DNA from: Phytohabitans rumicis
Lineage (GTDB): Bacteria > Actinomycetota > Actinomycetes > Mycobacteriales > Micromonosporaceae
Reading direction: 5' to 3'
DNA: 64,000 bases
Assembly: GCF_011764445.1 (NCBI RefSeq)
Contig: NZ_BLPG01000001.1
Span: 62,001 to 126,000, forward strand
The notes under the pieces were generated by a model, which ran no database searches, was not told where the DNA came from, and saw only the letters and a list, made by a program, of their open reading frames with translations. Shown here piece after piece: positions 53,308-60,819 of this stretch. Made by a program: the position numbers and the translations under genes. How positions within the stretch are numbered: position 1 is the first letter of the stretch; each line of letters opens with the position of its first letter.

Positions 53308-54095
53308 TCAGCGGCCCTTCCACTTGGGTTCGCGCTTTTCCAGGAACGCCGCCACGCCCTCCGCGGCGTCCTCGGAGTTGAGGGTCACGCCGACCGCGAG
53401 GTGCTCCAGGACCATCAGCGAGTGCACGTCCGCGTCGAGGCTGCGGTCGATCGCCATCTTGGTGATGCGCATCTGGAACGGGCTCTTGTCGGTCAGGTGG
53501 CTGATGAACTCCTCCACCGTCGCGTCCAGCTCCTCGGCCGGCGCCGACTTGTTGATCAGGTCGAAGTCGGCGGCCTCCACACCGGACAGCAGCTTGCCGG
53601 TGAGCATCAGCTCCTTGGTCTTGCGGATGCCGATCATGCGGGGACGCGGTAGATCGGGCCGGCGCCGCCGAAGAGGGCGCGGCGGATGTGGAAGTCGCCG
53701 ATCTTGGCGTCGTCGGCCGCGATGGCGAAGTCGCACGAGATCATCAGCTCGAAGCCGCCGGCGGTGACGTATCCCTCCAGCACGGCCACCGAGGGGGTGT
53801 TCATCGAGTACATCCGGTCGCAGACCTTGGCCGAGATGACCGCGACGTCCATGGCGGTGCTGCGGCCGATGTAGTCGGCCTGCAGCTCGTCCAGGTCGAA
53901 GCCGGAGCAGAACGTGCCGCCGCGCCCCCGCAGCACCAGGACGCGCAGCTCGGGGTCGGCGTCGACCTCGGTGATGATCTCGTCCAGCCGTTTGAGGAGG
54001 GTCAGGGTGACGGCGTTCTTCTTCCACGGGCGGTTGAGCCACACGCGGGCCACATGCCCATCGCGTTCCAGCTGGATCTCGTCGGTTTCGATCAC
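53308..54095 (-). CDS. Enoyl-CoA hydratase (one frameshift)
   Basis: A 262-residue crotonase: GGTFCSGFDLDELQAD and LEGYVTAGGFELMISCDFAI form the oxyanion hole. As written two frames are needed; one missing G in GGGG 53640-53643 joins PIYRVPRMIGIRKTKEL. It ends VAAFLEKREPKWKGR, typical of hydratases. GTG at 54095 follows GGAGG. It is second in the 11-gene operon and would hydrate the product of the ACAD at 54133. Confidence 0.83.
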
Positions 54096-54107
54096 GGTGC
54101 CTCCTTG

Positions 54108-54139
54108 AGCGGATTTCAGTGGGTAGCGGATTTCAGTGG
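54108..54139. repeat. 17-bp tandem duplication at the ACAD stop codon
   Basis: AGCGGATTTCAGTGG occurs at 54108-54122 and again at 54125-54139. The second copy contains the ACAD stop codon on the minus strand, so the duplicated stretch adds a second TGA in the intergenic gap. Confidence 0.8.
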
Positions 54140-55221
54140 ATGAGGTCCAGCAGCGCGGCCAGCCGCGCCCGGTGCGCGTCGGCCGTGCCGAAGAGCACCT
54201 CGGTCGAGCGGGCCCGCCGCACGTACCGGTGGGCCGGGTGCTCCCAGGTGAAGCCGATGCCCCCGTGCAGCTGGACGTACTCGGCCGTGGCGAGCCGGTA
54301 CGTCTCGGAACAGACCACCTGGGCCGCGCTGGCCGCGACCGGCAGCTCGTCCGGCGCGCCGGTGACGCAGGCCGCCGCGTACGCCGCCGCCGAGCGCGCC
54401 GCCTCGACCTCGACCAGCAGGTCGGCCAGCCGGTGTTTGACCGCCTGGAACGAGCCGACCGGCCGGCCGAACTGCTGGCGCTGCGCCACGTACGCCACGG
54501 TGGCCTCCAGCGCGTGGGCGCTGCCACCGACCTGCTCGGCGGCCAGCCCGGCCCGGCCGACGTCGAGGACCCGGTCCACCACGGCGGCGGCGGTGCCCGG
54601 CTCGCCGATCGGGATCAGTGGCGTCTGTCGCAGCGTGACCAGCGCCTGCGGGCGGGTGGGGTCCAGCACCGGCCGGGCCTGGGCGGCCAGGCCGTGCGCG
54701 CCGGCCTCGCAGGCGAACAGGCGGGCGCCGGCCTCGGTGCGGGCGACGAGGAGGATGAGGTCGGCGCCGGTCCCGTCGAGGACGAGGTCGGCGCGGCCGT
54801 CGCCCACCCAGCCGCCGAACTCCGGCGTGGCGGTCACCTCGGTGCCGGCGTCGCCGAAGCCGGCCACGGTCGCGGTGAGCGTGCCCGCGGCGATGCCCGG
54901 CAGGTACCGGCGGCAGGCCGCGCGGTCGGCGCTCAGCAGCAGGGCGTGGCCGGCCAGCACCACTGTGGACAGTAGGGGCCCGCAGGCGAGGGCCCGCCCG
55001 GCCTCCTCCAGCGCGACGGCGAGCTCGGCGAACGAGAAGCCGGACCCGCCGTACTCCTCCGGGATCGCCAGGCCCTGCACGCCGATCTCCTTGGCCAGCC
55101 GCGACCAGAGCGCCCCGTCCTCCTCCGCCGCCGGCGTCTCGGCGAAGAGGTCGCGCAGGACGGCGCGCAGCTGCGCGCGCTCCTCGGTCTCGCCGAGGAG
55201 CGCCGGGTCGACGTCGCGCAT
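54133..55221 (-). CDS. Acyl-CoA dehydrogenase, short FadE-type subunit
   Basis: A 362-residue ACAD. It has AIPEEYGGSGFSFAELAVAL near the start, RQQFGRPVGSFQAVKHRLAD and a C-terminal LHGGIGFTWEHPAHRYVRRA, where a histidine replaces the usual catalytic Glu region. Such short ACADs often pair with a longer one in alpha2beta2 complexes in actinobacteria; the partner may be at 50656. It is the first gene of the 11-gene operon, directly behind the operator at 55239. Confidence 0.85.
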   Translation of the reverse strand: MRDVDPALLGETEERAQLRAVLRDLFAETPAAEEDGALWSRLAKEIGVQGLAIPEEYGGSGFSFAELAVALEEAGRALACGPLLSTVVLAGHALLLSADRAACRRYLPGIAAGTLTATVAGFGDAGTEVTATPEFGGWVGDGRADLVLDGTGADLILLVARTEAGARLFACEAGAHGLAAQARPVLDPTRPQALVTLRQTPLIPIGEPGTAAAVVDRVLDVGRAGLAAEQVGGSAHALEATVAYVAQRQQFGRPVGSFQAVKHRLADLLVEVEAARSAAAYAAACVTGAPDELPVAASAAQVVCSETYRLATAEYVQLHGGIGFTWEHPAHRYVRRARSTEVLFGTADAHRARLAALLDLIH

Positions 55222-55238
55222 CCCACCCTCCCGCCTTT

Positions 55239-55252
55239 AATTGAACTCAGTT
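55239..55252 (-). promoter_or_regulatory. AACTGAnnTCAGTT-type operator, 11-gene operon
   Basis: AATTGAACTCAGTT (on the minus strand AACTGAGTTCAATT), 13 of 14 matches, 18 bp upstream of the ACAD ATG. It lies between the 3' end of the SDR gene and the ACAD, so it must belong to the ACAD promoter. Confidence 0.7.
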
Positions 55253-55288
55253 CAGTAACGGTAACCCACCAGCGGATCGCCGGCAAGG

Positions 55289-56065
55289 TCAGGCCGTGAA
55301 GCGACCGCCGTTGGCCAGCAGCACCGCCCCGACGAGGTTGGCCGCCCCGTCGCCGGCGAGGAAGAGCGCGACGTCGGCGATCTCCTCCGGCGTCGCGTAC
55401 GGGCGGACACGGCCGCCCGACATCGAATGCCGCAGCGCCTCCGGCGTCCGCGCGGCCATGCCGGTGTCCGTCGGCCCGGGCGCCACGACGTTGACGCGGA
55501 TCCCGAAGGCGATGGCCTCCTTCGCGACCGACTGGCTCAGCGCGTGCACCCCGGCCTTGGCGGCGGCGTAGTGGGCGTACCCGATCGGCGCGTCGAACGA
55601 CGCCGACGAGCCGACGACGACGATCGCGCCGGAGCGGGCCGGCAGCATCGCCCGCAGGGCGGCGCGCAGGACGTGGAACGTGCCGTCGAGGTTGACGGAC
55701 CGCACCCGGCGCCACGAGGCGTCGTCCAGCCGGGCCGTGATGTCGGGCGGCTCCCCCGCGGTCAGCGCGTCCGCGATCGCCTGCTTGGCCGCCGGGTCGT
55801 CCACGCCCGCGGCGTGCACCACGACGTCCAGCCGCCCGTGGTCCCGGACGACCTGCGCGATCGCCTCCTCCACTCCGGCGGCGTCGGCGACGTCCACGGT
55901 CGCGGCGCGGGCGGCCGGCAGCGCGGACGCCACGGCCCGCGCGGCGGCGGCGTTCACGTCGGCCACCACCACCGCCGCGGCGCCCCGGCCCGCCAGGCCC
56001 CGCGCCACGGCGGCGCCGATCCCCGAGCCGCCGCCGGTGACCAGGGCCGTCTTGTTGGTGAACAT
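55289..56065 (-). CDS. SDR-family oxidoreductase
   Basis: A 258-residue SDR: TGGGSGIG at 10-17, HAAG instead of NNAG at 84-87, Tyr166/Lys170 in HYAAAKAG, and NGGRFTA at the end. ATG at 56065 has GAGGTGG before it. It is transcribed alone, divergent from the ADH gene, with the shared operator at 56084 between them. Likely a hydroxyacyl or alcohol dehydrogenase of the pathway. Confidence 0.83.
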   Translation of the reverse strand: MFTNKTALVTGGGSGIGAAVARGLAGRGAAAVVVADVNAAAARAVASALPAARAATVDVADAAGVEEAIAQVVRDHGRLDVVVHAAGVDDPAAKQAIADALTAGEPPDITARLDDASWRRVRSVNLDGTFHVLRAALRAMLPARSGAIVVVGSSASFDAPIGYAHYAAAKAGVHALSQSVAKEAIAFGIRVNVVAPGPTDTGMAARTPEALRHSMSGGRVRPYATPEEIADVALFLAGDGAANLVGAVLLANGGRFTA

Positions 56066-56083
56066 GAGCCACCTCACCTCCTG

Positions 56084-56097
56084 AACTGATATCAGTT
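56084..56097. promoter_or_regulatory. AACTGATATCAGTT operator, SDR and ADH divergent promoters
   Basis: A perfect 14-bp palindrome, 18 bp from the SDR start and 15 bp from the ADH start. With so little space it must overlap the transcription start of at least one of the two genes and could repress both. Confidence 0.75.
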
Positions 56098-56112
56098 TGC
56101 TACCGTGGCGGC

Positions 56113-57144
56113 ATGCCGGTGTCAACACGCGACCGGGCGCTGCGCCTGCTCGAACCGGGGCGCCCGCCCGCGCTCGTCGAGGTCGACCGGCCCGTCCCGC
56201 GCGGCACCGAGGTGCTCGTCAGGGTGACGGCCGCCGGGCTGTGCCACTCCGATCTGCACGTCATCGACGCGGCACCGTTCGCGACGCCGTACACGCTCGG
56301 CCACGAGGTGGCCGGACAGGTGGCGCGGGTGGGCCCGGACGCCACCGGCGTCGCGCCGGGCGACCCGGTGGTGGTGTACGGCCCGTGGGGCTGCGGCGGG
56401 TGCGCGCGCTGCGCGGCCGGCCGGGACAACTACTGCGACCGCCGCGCCGAGCTGACCTGGGCCGGCGTGGGACTCGGCCGGGACGGCGGGATGGCCGACC
56501 ACCTGCTGGTGCCGTCGGCCCGGTACCTGGTGCCGATCGGCGACCTCGACCCCGCCCAGGCCGCGCCGCTGGCGGACGCCGGGCTCACGCCGTACCACGC
56601 CATCCAGCGATGCCTGCCCGCGCTGCGCGTGGACGCGACGGTGGCCGTCATCGGCGTCGGCGGCCTCGGGCACGTGGCCATCCAGCTGCTGCGCGCGCTG
56701 ACCCCCAGCCGGGTGATCGCGGTCGACGTCCGCCCCGAGGCGCTCGCGCTCGCCGACAAGTACGGCGCCCACGCCAGCGTGCCCGCCTCCGCCGACGCCG
56801 ACCGCCACCTGCGCGGGGCGGACGTCGTACTCGACTTCGCCGGCACCGAGGCGACGCTGGCGCTGGCCGCGCGGAGCCTGCGCGCCGACGGCGACCTCGT
56901 GATCGTGGGCAGCGGCGGCGGGCAGCTGACCGTCCGCAAACCCGGCCCGCTGCCCCCGGGCGGCCGGGTGTCGCTGCCCTTCTGGGGCACCCGGGCGGAG
57001 CTCGCCGACGTGGTCGCGCTGGCCCGCTCCGGTGCCATCACCGTCGAGGTCGAGCGCTTCCCCCTCACCGCCGCCGCGGACGCCATCGACCGGCTGCGCG
57101 CCGGCCGGCTCACCGGCCGCGCGGTCCTGATCCCCACGCGTTGA
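56113..57144 (+). CDS. Zinc-dependent alcohol dehydrogenase
   Basis: A 343-residue MDR alcohol dehydrogenase. Catalytic zinc: Cys44 (GLCHSDLH) and His64-Glu65 (GHEVAG); structural zinc: Cys94, 97, 100 and 108 (CGGCARC...C). NAD loop VIGVGGLGHVAIQLL. It closely follows the type that oxidises primary or cyclic alcohols and 6-hydroxyhexanoate-like substrates. It heads a two-gene unit with the FabG-like gene. Confidence 0.88.
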   Translation: MPVSTRDRALRLLEPGRPPALVEVDRPVPRGTEVLVRVTAAGLCHSDLHVIDAAPFATPYTLGHEVAGQVARVGPDATGVAPGDPVVVYGPWGCGGCARCAAGRDNYCDRRAELTWAGVGLGRDGGMADHLLVPSARYLVPIGDLDPAQAAPLADAGLTPYHAIQRCLPALRVDATVAVIGVGGLGHVAIQLLRALTPSRVIAVDVRPEALALADKYGAHASVPASADADRHLRGADVVLDFAGTEATLALAARSLRADGDLVIVGSGGGQLTVRKPGPLPPGGRVSLPFWGTRAELADVVALARSGAITVEVERFPLTAAADAIDRLRAGRLTGRAVLIPTR

Positions 57145-57154
57145 AGGAGCTCCC

Positions 57155-57916
57155 GTGACACCAACCCCGTCCCGTACCGCGATCGTCACCGGCGCCGCCC
57201 GCGGCATCGGCGCCGCGGTGGCCCGCCGCCTCGCCGCCGACGGCTTCGCCGTCGCCGTCCTCGACCGCACCGAGGGCGACGGCAAGCAGACCGTCGCCGC
57301 GATCGACGCCGCGGGCGGCCGTGCCGTGGCGGTCGGCGCCGACGTCGGCGACCCCGATCGGGTACGCGCCGCGGTGGACCAGGTGGCCGCCGAGCTCGGA
57401 CCGCCCGGCGTGCTGGTGAACAACGCCGGCATCACCCGGGACAACCTGCTCTTCAAGATGACCGACGACGACTGGGACGCGGTCATGTGGGTGCACGTGC
57501 GCGGCGCGTTCCTGATGACCCGGGCGGTCCAGCGGCACATGGTGGACCAGGGCTGGGGCCGGATCGTCAACCTGTCCAGCACGTCCGCGCTCGGCAACCG
57601 CGGGCAGGCCAACTACGCCGCCGCCAAGGCCGGTCTGCAGGGCTTCACCAAGACGCTGGCCATCGAGCTGGGCCGGTACGGCGTGACCGCCAACGCGATC
57701 GCGCCCGGCTTCATCGCCACCGACATGACGGCCGCCACCGCGGCCCGCGTCGGGATGTCCGTCGCGGACTTCCAGCAGGCCGCCGCCGCCCAGATCCCGG
57801 TGCGCCGGGTCGGCACCCCCGAGGACATCGCGCACGTGGCGTCGTTTCTGGCCAGCGACGCGGCCTCGTTCGTGTCCGGCCAGATCGTCTACGTCGCCGG
57901 CGGTCCGGCCGCGTAG
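57155..57916 (+). CDS. FabG-like SDR (3-oxoacyl reductase/hydroxyacyl-CoA dehydrogenase)
   Basis: A 253-residue SDR: TGAARGIG at 12-19, NNAGITRDNLLFKMTDDDWDA, which is the FabG pattern, and NYAAAKAGLQGFTK, ending VYVAGGPAA. It follows the ADH with a GGAG ribosome site in the ten-base gap. It probably oxidises a 3-hydroxyacyl-CoA in this catabolic setting rather than serving fatty acid synthesis. Confidence 0.87.
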   Translation: MTPTPSRTAIVTGAARGIGAAVARRLAADGFAVAVLDRTEGDGKQTVAAIDAAGGRAVAVGADVGDPDRVRAAVDQVAAELGPPGVLVNNAGITRDNLLFKMTDDDWDAVMWVHVRGAFLMTRAVQRHMVDQGWGRIVNLSSTSALGNRGQANYAAAKAGLQGFTKTLAIELGRYGVTANAIAPGFIATDMTAATAARVGMSVADFQQAAAAQIPVRRVGTPEDIAHVASFLASDAASFVSGQIVYVAGGPAA

Positions 57917-57973
57917 CCGGGTCGGCCCGTCCACGATGGACATCGGCGCTGGCCCCCTCTAGGCTCGCGCCGC

Positions 57974-58528
57974 ATGGGTGAGCTCACGACGGAGCGGTTC
58001 GCCGAGCTGCGGCAGCGAAGCAGCCTCCTGGTGGCGGGCCTGCTCGTGTTTCCCCGGCTGGACGGCGACCTGGACGCCAAGCGTGAGCTCATCGGCGCCG
58101 GGCAGGCGTTCGCGCTGATCCAGCGCGGGCACCTGCGGTTCGCCGGCGTGGCGGACGCCCCCATGGTGGCGCGTGCCGAGGTGCCCCCGGACGAGGAGCT
58201 GCGGCCGGAGGAAGCGCTCCTGGTCGACGAGCTGTGCCCGACCGCCGAGCCGGCGCCGTTCCCCCGGTACGGCCCGATCCTGGCCCGGCTCGGCCCGGTG
58301 ATCGAGTCCCGGGCGCACGCCGAGGGGCTCCTGCGCCGGCCGGCGATCGGTCTCCTGGCTGGCAGGTTCGGCCGCACCCGGGCCGGCAACCAGTTGGCCG
58401 GGGACCTGCTGGCGCTGCGCGATGACCTGCGGTCGTACGCGGCGGGCGGAGACCCGGCGCGGATCGAGCCGGCGGCGCAGGCGGCGGCCCAGCCCTACGC
58501 GATCATGCTCGGCGTCCGCGTCATGTAG
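57974..58528 (+). CDS. Hypothetical protein
   Basis: A 184-residue, charged, mainly helical protein: FAELRQRSSLLVAGLLVFPRL at the start and RTRAGNQLAGDLLALRDDLR later. No signal peptide, membrane segment or motif is recognised. ATG at 57974, no strong ribosome site. It follows the FabG-like gene after 57 bp and may be the end of that transcript. Downstream, 58529-58777 holds a short tandem duplication and the promoter region of the next operon. Confidence 0.6.
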   Translation: MGELTTERFAELRQRSSLLVAGLLVFPRLDGDLDAKRELIGAGQAFALIQRGHLRFAGVADAPMVARAEVPPDEELRPEEALLVDELCPTAEPAPFPRYGPILARLGPVIESRAHAEGLLRRPAIGLLAGRFGRTRAGNQLAGDLLALRDDLRSYAAGGDPARIEPAAQAAAQPYAIMLGVRVM

Positions 58529-58529
58529 T

Positions 58530-58561
58530 GCTCTGCTCGCCGGTAGGGCTCTGCTCGCCGG
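58530..58561. repeat. 18-bp period tandem duplication after a stop codon
   Basis: GCTCTGCTCGCCGG is present at 58530-58543 and 58548-58561. It begins two bases after the stop of the hypothetical gene. No coding or structural role is evident. Confidence 0.8.
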
Positions 58562-58741
58562 CGATCGCCCGTACGCACCGGCGCGCCGGATCGGGAGCGA
58601 CGCCGGCGGCGACGAGGACGGCGGTCGCGGCGGCTGTGCAAGTTCCCCTGGTCGCGGTGATCCTGCCCGGACGCCGCCGGGCCGCCGCGGCCGAGCCGGA
58701 GCACGCGAGCGCCGAGCCGTTGACAACACCGGACCCAGAGT

Positions 58742-58755
58742 TGATGATTTCATCA
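58742..58755. promoter_or_regulatory. TGATGATTTCATCA palindrome upstream of the meta-cleavage operon
   Basis: A perfect 14-bp dyad in the 6-2-6 format (TGATGA-TT-TCATCA), 23 bp before the ATG of the extradiol dioxygenase, just upstream of its GGAGG site. It is the likely operator of the TetR protein encoded as the last gene of the same operon (62360). Confidence 0.6.
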
Positions 58756-58777
58756 GTTATGCGGAGGTGATCACAAC

Positions 58778-59887
58778 ATGGCGACGGCACACGAGGACCT
58801 GCACAGCGAGCGCGGGGCGGTGCGCGGCGACCGGCCGGCGCGTGCCATCGACCCGGTGATCAAGGTCGAGGACCTGGCCTGGCTGGAGTTCGAGAAGCCG
58901 GACCTGGACGCGGCGGAGCGGTTCGCGCACGACTTCGGGTTCGCCACCGCGTTCCGCGACGGCGCCGAGCTGCACCTGCGCGGGACCCTGCCCGGATCGC
59001 AATGCGTGATCGTCCGCCAGGGCCGAAGGTCGCGGTTCGTCGGGCCGGCGTTTCGCGCGTCTGATCGCGCGGATCTGGAGCGACTCGCGCGTGCCCGCGG
59101 TACGAGCGTGCGGGAGCTGCCCGGCCACGGGGCCGTGGTGCGGCTGACCGACCCGTCAGGCGTCCCGGTCCAGGTGGTGGCGGGGACCGAGGAGCTGCCA
59201 GAGCTGCCCCGGCAGGCGCCGCTGCCGCTCAACGTCGGGCGGCTGCGGCGGGTCAACGCGACCCAGCGGCCACCGCGCGCGCCGGCGCGCATCGAGCGGC
59301 TCGGCCACGTCGTGCTGGAGACGCCCCGGTTCGGCCGGACGCTGGACTGGTACCTGGAAAACCTCGGGATGATCGTCAGCGACTTCCTGTACTTCCCCGG
59401 ACAGCGCGACCGCGGCCCGACCATGGCGTTCGTCCGCTGCGACCGCGGCACGACACCGGCCGACCACCACACCCTCGCGATGCACCTGGGGCCGGGCCGC
59501 CGGTACGTGCACTCGGCGTACCAGGTGGCCGACCTGGACGCGGTCGCGGCGGGCGGGGAGTTCCTGGCCGGCCGCGGGTACAAGCGCGCCTGGGGCATCG
59601 GCCGGCACATCCAGGGCAGCCAGATCTTCGACTACTGGCGCGACCCGGACAGCGTGATGGTCGAGCACTTCGCCGACGGGGACATGTTCGACAACACCGT
59701 CGAGGTGGGCTGGGCCCAGATGTCGGCCAGCGGGCTGGCGCAGTGGGGGCCCTCGGTCACCCGGGACTTCCTCGGCGCCAAACCGTCCGCGCACGTGCTC
59801 CGCGACCTGGTCACGGCGCTGCGCGACGGCGACAACGAGTTCGACGTCCGGCGCCTGGTCGGACTGCTGAAGGTGGCTACCCGATGA
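58778..59887 (+). CDS. Extradiol (type I, VOC-fold) ring-cleavage dioxygenase
   Basis: A 369-residue two-domain VOC protein. The C-terminal domain holds the metal ligands: His177 (LGHVVLETP), His245 (RYVHSAYQV) and Glu296 (MVEHFADGD), as in catechol 2,3-dioxygenase-type enzymes. The N-terminal domain keeps the fold but not the metal site. It cleaves a catechol or hydroxylated phenyl compound next to the hydroxyls. GGAGG lies upstream of ATG 58778. Its stop overlaps the next gene by 4 bp. Confidence 0.87.
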   Translation: MATAHEDLHSERGAVRGDRPARAIDPVIKVEDLAWLEFEKPDLDAAERFAHDFGFATAFRDGAELHLRGTLPGSQCVIVRQGRRSRFVGPAFRASDRADLERLARARGTSVRELPGHGAVVRLTDPSGVPVQVVAGTEELPELPRQAPLPLNVGRLRRVNATQRPPRAPARIERLGHVVLETPRFGRTLDWYLENLGMIVSDFLYFPGQRDRGPTMAFVRCDRGTTPADHHTLAMHLGPGRRYVHSAYQVADLDAVAAGGEFLAGRGYKRAWGIGRHIQGSQIFDYWRDPDSVMVEHFADGDMFDNTVEVGWAQMSASGLAQWGPSVTRDFLGAKPSAHVLRDLVTALRDGDNEFDVRRLVGLLKVATR

Positions 59888-60819
59888 GCGTGAACCTGGT
59901 CCGGTACGCGACCGCCGACGGCGCCGCGTGGGGCGTACTGCGCGGCGACGACGTCCTGCCGCTGCCGCCCGAGTACGTCACCACCGCCGACGTGCTCGGC
60001 GACGGCGCGAAGCTGGCGCGGACCCTCGACACCGCACCGGTCCGGCGGGACGGGCTGCGGTTGCTGCACCCCACGCCCGGCGCCCGGATCGTCTGCCAGG
60101 GCGCCAACTACCGGTCCCACATGGTCGAGTCCGGGATGGACCCGGACCGGGCGTTCAACATGCTCTTCACCAAGTCGACGGCCTCGCTGGCCGGGCCGGA
60201 CGACGACATCGTCCGGCCCGCGCACGTGCGGCTGCTGGACTACGAGGTCGAGCTGGGCATCGTGCTCGGCAAGTCCATCACCGGCCCGGTCACCGTCACC
60301 GACGACAACCTTTCCGAGTACGTCGGCGGGTTCGTGCTCGCCAACGACGTCAGCGCCCGGGACGTGCAGCTACCGCAGGGCCAGTGGTACAAGGGCAAGA
60401 GCTACCCGTCGTTCTGCCCCGTGGGGCCGTACCTGTGCGTACCCGATGAGCGGGAGGTCGCGCGCTGGCGCGAGCTGCGGCTGACGCTGTCCGTCAACGG
60501 CGCCCCGCGGCAGGACGGGCTGGCCGGCGACATGGTCTTCGGCCCGGCCGCGACGCTGTCCGAGCTGTCCGGGCTGGAACGCCTCGACGCCGGCGACCTG
60601 CTGCTGACCGGTACCCCGGGCGGTGTCGCCCTGCAGCCGCCGGGCGCGCTGGTGCAGCGCGTCGCCGGGTTGCTGCCCGAGGCCAAGCGGTGGGAGCTGT
60701 TCGTGAAGGGGCAGGCGCGCAGCGACGCGTACCTCAAGCCGGGCGACCGGGTGGTCGCCGCGATCCGGACCGATGACGGCGCGCTGGACCTCGGCGCGCA
60801 GCACAATACGGTGCGATGA
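59884..60819 (+). CDS. Fumarylacetoacetate hydrolase (FAH)-family protein
   Basis: A 311-residue FAH-fold enzyme. Metal-binding acids are in LDYEVELGIVLGKS (two Glu) and FVLANDVSARDVQ (Asp), with the conserved GTPGGVAL near the C-terminus. In meta-cleavage pathways such proteins are hydratases, decarboxylases or hydrolases acting on the ring-opened oxo-dienoate. ATG at 59884 overlaps the dioxygenase stop, so the two reactions are consecutive. Confidence 0.88.
   Translation: MSVNLVRYATADGAAWGVLRGDDVLPLPPEYVTTADVLGDGAKLARTLDTAPVRRDGLRLLHPTPGARIVCQGANYRSHMVESGMDPDRAFNMLFTKSTASLAGPDDDIVRPAHVRLLDYEVELGIVLGKSITGPVTVTDDNLSEYVGGFVLANDVSARDVQLPQGQWYKGKSYPSFCPVGPYLCVPDEREVARWRELRLTLSVNGAPRQDGLAGDMVFGPAATLSELSGLERLDAGDLLLTGTPGGVALQPPGALVQRVAGLLPEAKRWELFVKGQARSDAYLKPGDRVVAAIRTDDGALDLGAQHNTVR

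Noticed and set aside
45033-55221. A steroid side-chain (igr-type) or cholesterol cluster
   Set aside because: Ltp2, DUF35 and paired ACADs are present, but there are no ring-cleavage genes (HsaC-like), Mce system, ChsH-type MaoC hydratase or KstR-type operator; kinase-ACAD pairs point elsewhere.
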